NCBI RefSeq assembly: GCF_046297595.1
Contig: NZ_JBKBHT010000001.1
Coordinates: forward strand, 868,001-932,000
Reading direction: 5' to 3'
Source of the DNA: Ferrovibrio sp046297595
GTDB taxonomy: Bacteria; Pseudomonadota; Alphaproteobacteria; Ferrovibrionales; Ferrovibrionaceae
Length of the DNA stretch: 64,000 bases
Positions 39,760-48,977 of the stretch are shown here, one piece after another. The translations under genes were made by a program, and so were the position numbers. Below the pieces are notes generated by a model. The model was given only the letters and a program-made list of their open reading frames with translations, did not search any database and was not told the DNA's origin. Positions within the stretch are counted from its first letter, which is position 1; every line of letters begins with the position of its first letter.

Positions 39760-41001
39760 ATGAGCCAGATCACCGGCACCAAGATCGACATCGCGGAAAC
39801 CCGCGATGCCACTTTTAACGACTATGCCTTCACCGATACATGGCCGCTGGCCGCCAATGGCCAGCGCAAGGCGGTGTATCTGAAAAGCCCGGGAAAGGCC
39901 GGCGGCGCGATCGTGACCGCGTTCTACACCAAGCCGGCCAAGATCACCGTCGCGATCTCGCAGACCGGCGGCAAAAGCTGGAAGGTGAAGCACGACATCT
40001 TCGGCAGCGGCGCCGATCCGGGCATGACCAACCAGCTCAATCCGGCGCTGGCGCTCTCGTCGTCTGGCCGCGTGCATCTGGCCTTCCGTGCCTTCGGCCC
40101 CGCCACCGCACCCTATGGGTCGCTGTGGCATGCGCATTCGCCCGACGGCCGCGCCTGGTCGGCGGCGGTGCAACTGCCGCCGGTGGGCAGTTCCTATCAC
40201 GGCTGCCCGGCCATCGCGGCCGGACCGAAAAAGACGCTGTTCATCGCCTTCGATTATGCCGGCGGCCTGTATCTGCTGCGCTCCACCGATGACGGCGAGA
40301 CCTGGGCTCCGCCGCTGCCGCTGTCGCAGCCGGGCGGCGGCAATACCCGGCCGTCGATCACGGTGGACGCCGCCGGCACTGTCTATATCGCCTTCACGCA
40401 GGCCTACCATCTGTATTGCGCCAAGGGCGAGGCCTACGGCACCGTCTGGGAAAGCCGCAAGGTGCTCGGCTCCGCGCGGCTCGGCGCCAACTATGCCAGC
40501 ATCGCGCTGGATACCGCCGACAAGCCGGTGATCGCCTGCTACGCCGCCGCCGATCAGCAGGGCCCAGAACCCTACCAGGGCATCCATGTGATGCGTCAGG
40601 CCGGATTATGGTCGGAAACCTGGAGCGAACAGATCATCGACTCGACCTACATGCCCGAGGAGGAGATCCACACGCCGAGCCTCGCCGTGAGCAAGGACGG
40701 CGTCTTCCAGGTGGCCTATATCCGCAGCCAGGCCGTCGCCGGCCTGCCCTGGCCGAAATGGCCGCGCGACATCTGGTTCCGCCAGGCGCAGACCTGGAAC
40801 GACTGGGCACCGCCGCAGCGCATCACCCAGGCGGTGGACCGCGCCAAGAACCCGCAGGTCTGGCCCAATCTCTATTGGCAGTCGCAGCAGCCCGCCAAGG
40901 ACGGCTGCCTCGTCCTGTGGGACGGCAAGAACGAAACCACGCCGCAGGGCGCCCTGCCCTGGTTCGCCCGCAGCTTCGTATCGGATACATTTCTGATCTA
41001 G
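39760..41001 (+). CDS. Sialidase-like beta-propeller protein (BNR repeats)
   Basis: A 413-residue protein of predicted six-bladed propeller fold. Asp-box-like repeats are visible: ISQTGGKSW (near residue 66), AHSPDGRAW (near 127) and LRSTDDGETWAPPLP (near 174); further blade strands include ARLGANYASIALDTADKPVI. The family includes sialidases but also many non-enzymatic propellers, and I cannot identify the catalytic Arg triad and Tyr/Glu pair with confidence. No signal peptide is evident, which speaks against a secreted glycosidase. Flanked by the LysE gene and a copy of that gene's 3' end. Confidence 0.72.
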   Translation: MSQITGTKIDIAETRDATFNDYAFTDTWPLAANGQRKAVYLKSPGKAGGAIVTAFYTKPAKITVAISQTGGKSWKVKHDIFGSGADPGMTNQLNPALALSSSGRVHLAFRAFGPATAPYGSLWHAHSPDGRAWSAAVQLPPVGSSYHGCPAIAAGPKKTLFIAFDYAGGLYLLRSTDDGETWAPPLPLSQPGGGNTRPSITVDAAGTVYIAFTQAYHLYCAKGEAYGTVWESRKVLGSARLGANYASIALDTADKPVIACYAAADQQGPEPYQGIHVMRQAGLWSETWSEQIIDSTYMPEEEIHTPSLAVSKDGVFQVAYIRSQAVAGLPWPKWPRDIWFRQAQTWNDWAPPQRITQAVDRAKNPQVWPNLYWQSQQPAKDGCLVLWDGKNETTPQGALPWFARSFVSDTFLI

Positions 41002-41046
41002 GAGGCGGCGGCGACGATGCGCGAGAAGATATTCATGCCGCCTGCT

Positions 41047-41123
41047 ATCATTCTGCGGCTGCGCCGCAGCTTCGCCGCCGCCTTCGTGGCGCTGGGGCGA
41101 AACTGGTGCTGACGGAGCGGTGA
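41047..41123 (+). pseudogene. Remnant of a LysE-family gene 3' end
   Basis: About 77 bp strongly resembles the 3' end of the LysE gene at 38994-39620 (39545-39620). In translation RLRRSFAAAFVALG matches LRRSFALAFVALG; one base is then missing, and the next frame gives AKLVLTER matching AKLALTEK before a stop. It is a truncated, frameshifted fragment, so the sialidase-like gene sits between an intact LysE gene and a leftover of a second one. Confidence 0.75.
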
Positions 41124-41124
41124 G

Positions 41125-41682
41125 ATGGACTGGCTCACACTCTGCATCCGACTAGTCGAGGTTACCGCATGGCCTTTTGTCGCGATGCTTGCATTACTTT
41201 TATTGCGCGGCGAAATAAAATCTTTGATGCCTCTGTTGCGAAAAATTAAAGCGGGGCCTTTGGAAGCCGAGTTTGAAGCAACCCTGAAAGAAGTATCAGA
41301 ACAAGTAGATACCCGTCTCGAAAGCGCGCCGCACATCACCCTTCCAGAGCAAAAGAAATTGTATGACTTGGCTCGGGTTAGCCCACGCTCCGCAATACTC
41401 GAAGCCTGGCGAGGCGTTGAAGTGATGGCAAAAAGCGCCGCCATTCATAATGGTGGATCTCCCGCTCCAAATGTACCAACCGCCTTGAGTGCCTTGCGGG
41501 AATTAACTAATAGTTCGCTGATAAGCTTGGAAGACGCTGCGCTATTTCAGGACCTTCGAGGCCTGCGAAACCAAGCCGCGCACGTAGAGCCCTTCGATCT
41601 CTCTGAAAGCTCAGCAATTGAATACATTAATCTCGCAGCAAGACTAGAAGAGAAACTTCGAAAGTTGGCATGCCGTGAGTAA
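41125..41682 (+). CDS. Membrane-anchored HEPN/DUF4145-like protein
   Basis: A 185-residue protein of unrecognised specific function. One transmembrane helix lies at about residues 8-28 (VEVTAWPFVAMLALLLL), then a short helical linker and an all-helical C-terminal domain (about 85-180): SPRSAILEAWRGVEVMAKSA, ALRELTNSSLISLEDAALFQ, DLRGLRNQAAHVEPFD. The RNQAAH segment (Arg148 to His153) is the R-x4-H pattern of HEPN ribonucleases, often seen in DUF4145-like proteins. Codon use is clearly more AT-rich than in neighbouring genes, suggesting recent transfer. It starts 1 bp after the LysE remnant. Nuclease activity is inference. Confidence 0.68.
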   Translation: MDWLTLCIRLVEVTAWPFVAMLALLLLRGEIKSLMPLLRKIKAGPLEAEFEATLKEVSEQVDTRLESAPHITLPEQKKLYDLARVSPRSAILEAWRGVEVMAKSAAIHNGGSPAPNVPTALSALRELTNSSLISLEDAALFQDLRGLRNQAAHVEPFDLSESSAIEYINLAARLEEKLRKLACRE

Positions 41683-41741
41683 GCTACAACACCCCTGATG
41701 CAATTGTGCGTGCAGCCAAGAACGACTCCGAAAATATAACC

Positions 41742-42416
41742 ATGAACATCGGCATCCTTGAATGCGGCCCCGTCCCGGCGGCGCTGCGCGACACCTATAT
41801 CAGCTATCCCGCCATGTTCGCGGCGCAGTTGGCGCCGCTGCTGCCCTCTGCCACGTTCGAGACCGTCGCGGTGGCGCAGGGCGAGGCGCTGCCCGATCCC
41901 ATGGCGCTGGATGCCTGGCTGCTGACCGGCTCGCGCCATGGCGTCTATGACGACCTGCCGTGGATCGGGCCGCTGAAAGACTTCATCCGCGCGGCCGCCG
42001 CGCTGAAGCGCCCCATGGTGGGCGTGTGTTTCGGCCACCAGATCATCGCCGAGGCGCTGGGCGGCCGCGTGCAGAAGGCCGAAATCGGCTGGCGCGTGGG
42101 GATGGAGACCTATGAGACGCACTTTGATGGTGCGGCGCGCAACGTGGCGATGCCGGCCTTCCATCAGGACCAGGTGATTGTGCAGCCGCCGGGCTCGGAG
42201 ATCGTGGCGCAGAGCGAGGCCTGCCCCTATGCCGCCCTGCGCTACAACGATGCACCGATTTTATCGGTGCAGTTCCATCCGGAATTCAGCCGGGCGTATC
42301 TAAGCGACCTGATCGACGTGCTGGCGAAACATGACGCCGCGCCGGGCCTGCCCGGGGATGCGACAATGGACGATACCGGCATGCGCTGGATCGCCGACTT
42401 TCTGGCGGGACGGTAG
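41742..42416 (+). CDS. Class I glutamine amidotransferase-like protein
   Basis: A 224-residue cytoplasmic protein with the GATase1 triad: Cys96 in VGVCFGHQIIAEALGG, His179 and Glu181 in QFHPEFS. WLLTGSRHGVYDDLPWI precedes the nucleophile. Stand-alone members act on glutamine or gamma-glutamyl compounds such as gamma-glutamyl-polyamines; no partner synthase is near. I choose the ATG at 41742 (MNIGILECGP) over an in-frame start 36 bases earlier. GC content returns to the chromosomal norm here. Confidence 0.87.
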   Translation: MNIGILECGPVPAALRDTYISYPAMFAAQLAPLLPSATFETVAVAQGEALPDPMALDAWLLTGSRHGVYDDLPWIGPLKDFIRAAAALKRPMVGVCFGHQIIAEALGGRVQKAEIGWRVGMETYETHFDGAARNVAMPAFHQDQVIVQPPGSEIVAQSEACPYAALRYNDAPILSVQFHPEFSRAYLSDLIDVLAKHDAAPGLPGDATMDDTGMRWIADFLAGR

Positions 42417-42440
42417 GGGCGCCGTAGGCCTCATTCATAC

Positions 42441-42531
42441 CGTCATAGCCGGGCTTGGCCCGGCCATCCACGTCTTAGTTTTTTGGCTGGATAGAAAGTC
42501 GTGGATGCCCGGGTCAAGCCCGGGCATGACG
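42441..42531. repeat. Large intergenic palindromic repeat
   Basis: Inverted arms of 32 bases (42441-42472 and 42500-42531) with a 27-base loop; the arms hold GCCGGGCTTGGCCCGGCCATCC and its near-complement, ending CGTCAT/ATGACG. I give the arms by position only. Elements of this GTCATNNCCGGGCTTG type are dispersed intergenic repeats in many alphaproteobacteria. A similar short hairpin CCCCGGCTCAAGGCCGGGG follows at 43321. Confidence 0.75.
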
Positions 42532-42593
42532 AATTATGAGAAAGCGGCCAACCCCATGACGATTGGGGGTATGTCAAACGACTGTGCCTTGCT

Positions 42594-43244
42594 TCAGTCG
42601 AGCAGCGGCTCCATGTCCGGGTCGCCCTTTGCCATCGCGCGGCGATAGGCCGGGCGGGCGCCGATGCGCGCCAGATACGCCCGGATATGGGGATAGGGCG
42701 AGAGATCGTAGGGCAGGTAGCGGCGCATGGTGGTGAGGCAGAAGACAGTCATGATGTCGGCCGCCGTGAAATCCTGCCCGGCCAGCCAGGGCACGTCGCC
42801 CAGGCGGGTTTCGAGCAGCGCGAGGCAGAGTTCCATGCGCTGCTGCCCGGTAAGTACCGCCGGGTGATCGGCCGGCGGATTGAGCCGGCCCGAGATCAGC
42901 ACGCGCATAAGGGCGGGCTGCAGGGTGCCGTTGGCGAAATGGAACCAGTAGAGATACTGGGCGAAATCCGGGTGGTCCTTCGTCAGCGCCAAATGGCCCC
43001 CTCCGTTTTCCTTGGGGCCATGTTTGGCGATGATGTAGTCCATCACGGCGCCGGATTCGGCCAGCACGATGCCGTCATCGGTGATCACGGGTGCCGAGCC
43101 GATGGGATGCAGCGCCTTGTATTCGGGCGGCGCCATCACCGGGGCGCGGTCGTAGCGTTTTAGTTCGTAGGGAATGCCGAGTTCCTCGCAGAGCCAGACG
43201 ATGCGTTCGGACTGAGACTTGCCGAGATGATGGATGGTGAGCAT
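42594..43244 (-). CDS. Glutathione S-transferase
   Basis: A 216-residue soluble enzyme. The N-terminal thioredoxin-like domain reads LTIHHLGKSQSERIVWLCEE then LGIPYELKRYDR and the glutathione-binding PAPVITDDG-type segment GSAPVITDDGIVLAESGAVM (near residues 52-71). The C-terminal helical domain includes DVPWLAGQDFTAADIMTVFC. It is a single gene between the palindromic repeat and the ftsH terminator; the electrophilic substrate is unknown. Confidence 0.9.
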   Translation of the reverse strand: MLTIHHLGKSQSERIVWLCEELGIPYELKRYDRAPVMAPPEYKALHPIGSAPVITDDGIVLAESGAVMDYIIAKHGPKENGGGHLALTKDHPDFAQYLYWFHFANGTLQPALMRVLISGRLNPPADHPAVLTGQQRMELCLALLETRLGDVPWLAGQDFTAADIMTVFCLTTMRRYLPYDLSPYPHIRAYLARIGARPAYRRAMAKGDPDMEPLLD

Positions 43245-43284
43245 GCGGCCTCCCTGGGTTCGTGGCGCGGGAGGGTAGCATGAA

Positions 43285-43311
43285 AAAAGCCCGGCACGAG
43301 GCCGGGCTTTT
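43285..43311 (-). terminator. Terminator after ftsH (bidirectional form)
   Basis: AAAAGCCCGGC-ACGAG-GCCGGGCTTTT, 11-base stem. On the minus strand it ends TTTTTT, 42 bp beyond the ftsH stop. Confidence 0.88.
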
Positions 43312-43352
43312 GAATGGGACCCCGGCTCAAGGCCGGGGATGATGATGGAGTG

Positions 43353-45281
<1,929 letters not shown>

Positions 45282-45441
45282 GGCAGCCTGATCCTTTTCA
45301 CCTGTCCGGGCCGGCGCGGAATTTTGCTGCCGGACCCTTCAAAAACCCCTCGGGAAAAACTTTAGCCGATTTCCCCGTTACCAAACCATAGATATGACCC
45401 CGTCGCCGCTAAACAAGCGGTTACCGGGTGCGGATTCCGCC

Positions 45442-46722
45442 TCACCAATGCTTTCCGAATGTTACAAAGAGGCCCGGCGGCAAACTGCCACAGCCCAGGC
45501 CCGGCACGGCCAGCAGGGTTCCGTTGCGCCAGACGGCCGGCAGGGTCGGCCAGGCAGCGGCGGGAATGGTGGTGGAAACACCATCCGGGCGATGACGGCC
45601 AAGCGGCGCGAGCGTGAGGCCGCGCGCGGATCTGGGCACGGCGATCTCGAAGCGGCCGTCCCACAGGAAACGGTCGTCGGGGGTGAGCGTCATGGCTTCG
45701 GGCAGGTGGCGCGCCTCGCGGCAGACAAGGATTTGTGTGCCGGCCTTTTCCGGCCGCAACATGCAGCGGTGCAACGTGGCGGCTTCAGGCTTTGCGCCGC
45801 GCAGGCCGGCCAGCAGCCGCTCCAGCCGCTCCAGCCGGGGCGGCAGCGGATCGCCGCCGATGGCCTGCAGCAGGCGGGCCAGCGCGCGCAGGGCGATCTC
45901 GTCATCGGCCGCCTTCAGCTTTGCCGGATCGAGCCGGGCGATGCCGGTCACGGGATCGAGATGCGCCATGCCCTGCAGCAGCACGAGGGCGGCCGAGTCG
46001 AGCGCGGCGCGGGCGCGGGAAAGGTTGCGGGCGGTGAGTGCCAGATGCGCCACCAGTTCGGCGCGTAGCCCCGCATCGCCGCCGGCGAGATCGTCCAGCG
46101 CCTGGCGCACCCGCACGCGGGCGAAGGCGGGATTGGCGTTGCTGGGGTCCTCGATCCAGGCCTGGCCGCGTTTGCGCAAGGTCGCGACCAGATCGGCCTT
46201 GGGCACATCCAGCAGTGGGCGCAGCAGGATGAAATCCATATCCAGCGCACGCGCAGCCTGCATCGCCGCCAGGCCATCGACGCCCGAGCCGCGCAGGGCG
46301 CGCAGCAGCAGCGTCTCGGCCTGGTCCTCCCGGTGATGCGCCAGCAGCAGATGCCTGATGCCGGCCCTGGCGCAGGCGTCGCGCAGCAGGCCGTAGCGCG
46401 CCTCGCGCGCGGCATCCTGGCGGTTGGCCGCCGGTTTCGCGCCGCGCCAGGTGAGGATGCGGCAGGACATGCCGGCCGCCTTCAGCCAGCGTGCCACCTG
46501 CCTGGCTTCGGCGGCGGATTCGGGACGCAGGCCGTGATCGACGGTGAAGGCGCTGACGCGGATGTTGCGCTTTGCCGCCCAGTCATGGGCCAGCAGGGCC
46601 AGCGCCATGCTGTCGGCGCCGCCCGAGACCGCGACGGCGACCTGATCGACGCCGCGCGGCAGCAGGGCCCCGAGCCGGCGGCCGAAAGCAGCGACGCTCA
46701 GGACCGGACTCGGGGCCGGCAT
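45442..46722 (-). CDS. tilS: tRNA(Ile)-lysidine synthase
   Basis: A 426-residue N-type ATP pyrophosphatase that modifies C34 of tRNA-Ile(CAU) to lysidine. The PP-loop AVAVSGGADSMALALLAHDW (residues 29-48) holds the SGGADS motif; HHREDQAETLLLRALRGSG and RPLLDVPKADLVATLRK are the following substrate-contact segments. The second half (about 200-426) contains the C-terminal tRNA-binding domains. Ten bases after the cpoB stop; ftsH follows. Essential in most bacteria. Confidence 0.94.
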   Translation of the reverse strand: MPAPSPVLSVAAFGRRLGALLPRGVDQVAVAVSGGADSMALALLAHDWAAKRNIRVSAFTVDHGLRPESAAEARQVARWLKAAGMSCRILTWRGAKPAANRQDAAREARYGLLRDACARAGIRHLLLAHHREDQAETLLLRALRGSGVDGLAAMQAARALDMDFILLRPLLDVPKADLVATLRKRGQAWIEDPSNANPAFARVRVRQALDDLAGGDAGLRAELVAHLALTARNLSRARAALDSAALVLLQGMAHLDPVTGIARLDPAKLKAADDEIALRALARLLQAIGGDPLPPRLERLERLLAGLRGAKPEAATLHRCMLRPEKAGTQILVCREARHLPEAMTLTPDDRFLWDGRFEIAVPRSARGLTLAPLGRHRPDGVSTTIPAAAWPTLPAVWRNGTLLAVPGLGCGSLPPGLFVTFGKHW

Positions 46723-46732
46723 GATGGGCGGC

Positions 46733-47824
46733 TTACTTGCAGCCGATCTTGCCGCGTTCGCGGGTGGCGGCGTCTTTCACATGCTGCGGCGCGTTGGGGA
46801 AATCCTTGGCGAGCTGGCCCAGGGCGGCGCAGGCTTCGGGGTTCTTCTTCATCGCCGCCAGCGACATGCCGAGCTTCAGCAGGCTGTCGGGCGCCTTGGC
46901 GCTTTTGCCATAGCCCTGATAGCCCTGCAGGAAGGCCTGGGCGGCCGGCTCATATTGCTGGCGCACGTAATAGGTCTCGCCCAGCCAGTATTGCGCGTTG
47001 CCGGCCAGCGGATCCTGCGGATGCGCACCCAGGAATTCGCGGAAGGCGGCCTCGGCATCGGCATAGTCGCTCTGCACCAGCAGCTTGTAGGCGTAGTTGT
47101 AGCGTTCCTGCGTGCTGCCGGCGGGCAGCTTGGCGCGCGCGCTGGGCGCGGCCGGTGCGGTCGCCCGCGCGGTCTGCTGCGGGGTGGCGCCCTGCCCGCC
47201 CCCGGCGCTGGCACCGGCACTGGGCGGCAGCGGCCGGCCCTGGGCATCCGCCGGCATGGAACCAAGCACGCCTTCCCTGCTGGGCGCCTGGCCCGGCGTG
47301 GCGGAGGTGGAACCCCTTGCCTGATTCTGGCTGGCCACGGCCTGCTGGCCCGGCTGCGGCCCGGCGGCCGGCGTGGCGGCCGGCGGCTTGACCTGTTCGA
47401 TGCTGCCAGCGGCAGCGCCCGGCTGCGCGCCGCCGCGTTCGATCTGCGTCAGGCGGAAATCGACGTCTTCCACCAGCTTGTCGATGCGGCGGTTGGCCTG
47501 GCTGGAATTGAACTCGACCTGCTCGAAACGGCCGGTGAGTTCGCGGATCTGGTTTTCCAACTCGTCGATGCGGCTGTTCAGCCGGTTGGCGATGGAGGAG
47601 CTGTCGCCGCCATCGGAAAGCGGCGCGCTGGAAACGCTGCCTGAACCCGAGGGGGCGGAACCGCCGCGGTAGACCTGACGCTGCAGCGCGCGCAGGTCGT
47701 TTTCCAGCCGGTTGATGCGATCGAGCGTCTGGGCGTCCTGGGCCGAGGCCGGTGCCACGGGCAGGACGGCAAGCAGACCGCAGAGGATGGCGGGCATGAA
47801 ACGGATGGCGATGGGCGCGGCCAT
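46733..47824 (-). CDS. cpoB: Tol-Pal system protein CpoB/YbgF
   Basis: A 363-residue periplasmic protein. Signal peptide at 1-29 (core ILCGLLAVLPVAPASAQ), then a coiled coil (QTLDRINRLENDLRALQRQV near residue 31 and a second near 82-115), a Gln/Pro/Ala-rich linker (about 140-240) and a C-terminal TPR domain starting ERYNYAYKLLVQSDYADAEA. CpoB coordinates Tol-Pal with cell-wall synthesis at division. It follows pal, but a terminator lies between them. Confidence 0.92.
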   Translation of the reverse strand: MAAPIAIRFMPAILCGLLAVLPVAPASAQDAQTLDRINRLENDLRALQRQVYRGGSAPSGSGSVSSAPLSDGGDSSSIANRLNSRIDELENQIRELTGRFEQVEFNSSQANRRIDKLVEDVDFRLTQIERGGAQPGAAAGSIEQVKPPAATPAAGPQPGQQAVASQNQARGSTSATPGQAPSREGVLGSMPADAQGRPLPPSAGASAGGGQGATPQQTARATAPAAPSARAKLPAGSTQERYNYAYKLLVQSDYADAEAAFREFLGAHPQDPLAGNAQYWLGETYYVRQQYEPAAQAFLQGYQGYGKSAKAPDSLLKLGMSLAAMKKNPEACAALGQLAKDFPNAPQHVKDAATRERGKIGCK

Positions 47825-47963
47825 GGCGAAACCCCGGTCAGGCGGTGTGGCGGATACAGACGATCTTATGGCGGTTTACGTCAAAAGCGTGGCGGGCCGC
47901 AACCATGCGGGAAATCCGCCATTCGGCGAAGGACGCAAAGGACGACGGCTCAAGAAGGTAGCG

Positions 47964-48017
47964 CAAAAAAAGAAACACCCGCCCGCCGCCGGCAGAAGCC
48001 GGGGCGAAGCGGGTGTT
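47964..48017 (-). terminator. Rho-independent terminator after pal
   Basis: On the minus strand AACACCCGC (48017-48009) pairs with GCGGGTGTT (47981-47973), enclosing further GC-rich complementary bases, and is followed by TCTTTTTTTGC. It separates pal from cpoB. Confidence 0.85.
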
Positions 48018-48062
48018 CCTCGGAACCTCATCCGCAGGCGACTTGCGCCGCCCGCAGCGGAA

Positions 48063-48569
48063 TTAGTTCGACAGGACCGTCACGCCGCGACGGTTCTGAG
48101 CCCAGGCGGCCTCGTTCGAACCCAGAGCCACCGGACGCTCCTTACCGTAGGAGATCGTGGTGACGCGGTTCGCCGGGATGCCCTGGTTGATCAGGTAGGT
48201 CTTGACGGCATTCGCGCGACGCTCGCCCAGGGCAAGGTTGTACTCGCGGGTGCCGCGTTCGTCGCAGTGACCCTCGACCACGATCTTCCACTGGCCATAG
48301 CGCTTCAGCCAAGCGGCCTGCTTGTCCAGGGTGGCCTTGCCGGCCGGCTTCACTTCGAACTTGTCATAGTCGAAGAACACGCGGTCGCCGACATTGACCT
48401 GGAAGTCCTGCACGGTGCCCGGCGCGATGCTGGTCTGACCGGTCGCTGCAGAGGCGCCACCGGTACCGCCGGTCGAGGCGGCCTGCTGCGGAGCCGATTC
48501 GCAGGCGGCGAGGAGCAGGCCCACAGCGGCGACGGCCACAAACTTGGAGCCGAAGGTGTTGAGGCGCAT
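48063..48569 (-). CDS. pal: Peptidoglycan-associated lipoprotein
   Basis: A 168-residue outer-membrane lipoprotein. Start ATG 48569 has GGAGGG upstream. The lipobox is LLAAC with lipidated Cys23. The C-terminal OmpA-like domain contains VFFDYDKFEVKP, VVEGHCDERGTREYNLALGE and RRANAVKTYLINQGI, NRVTTISYGKERP, which bind peptidoglycan. With TolB it links the outer membrane to the wall and to the TolQRA motor. It lies 409 bp downstream of tolB, so it probably has its own promoter. Confidence 0.97.
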   Translation of the reverse strand: MRLNTFGSKFVAVAAVGLLLAACESAPQQAASTGGTGGASAATGQTSIAPGTVQDFQVNVGDRVFFDYDKFEVKPAGKATLDKQAAWLKRYGQWKIVVEGHCDERGTREYNLALGERRANAVKTYLINQGIPANRVTTISYGKERPVALGSNEAAWAQNRRGVTVLSN

Positions 48570-48977
48570 TTTTTTTATCCCTCCAAGGGTTTCGAGAGTG
48601 AGATCAGGAACCTGAACGACCAAAGAAAACTTGCGTTTCATCCCGGCTGTCGAGTTTCAACACCCGAAACGAAGCGTCTGACAAACCACTGACTTGACCC
48701 GGCCCGTCGGCCGCCGCAGCAATCTCTGGTACGCAATCCTAGAGGTCCTGCCAGCGTAAACGTTGCCGGAACCAATGGTTCAAGCCATTGCGTCACAATT
48801 GACTATATCGGGCGGTTTTTCCTGAATCAATAGGCCTAAAGGCTTGTAAATACTAATCCGGCCCCTGAGGCATTTCTGCCACAGGGGCCGGAAAAGCGGG
48901 AATTATCCCCAGGCTGCCGAGCCGCCCGAACCAATTGGTTAATAGGTCCGGCGCAGTCGGCGGGCCGTAAAAAGCCG
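48570..48977 (-). other. tolB-pal intergenic region
   Basis: About 400 bp without a gene. It holds a stem-loop after tolB (48858-48891) and an AT-richer stretch near 48790-48860 that is the most likely place for a pal promoter on the minus strand. I see no coding sequence. Confidence 0.6.
48858..48891 (-). terminator. Probable terminator after tolB
   Basis: CCGGCCCCTG / CAGGGGCCGG stem with a 14-base loop that itself holds AGGC/GCCA complementarity. On the minus strand it is followed by ATTAGTATTT, a weak T-rich tail, so termination is likely but may be incomplete. Confidence 0.6.

Noticed and set aside
43312..43340. Second terminator after ftsH (CCCCGG / CCGGGG stem)
   Set aside because: No T-run; the neighbouring hairpin at 43285-43311 is far better. 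It is more likely a fragment of the palindromic repeat.
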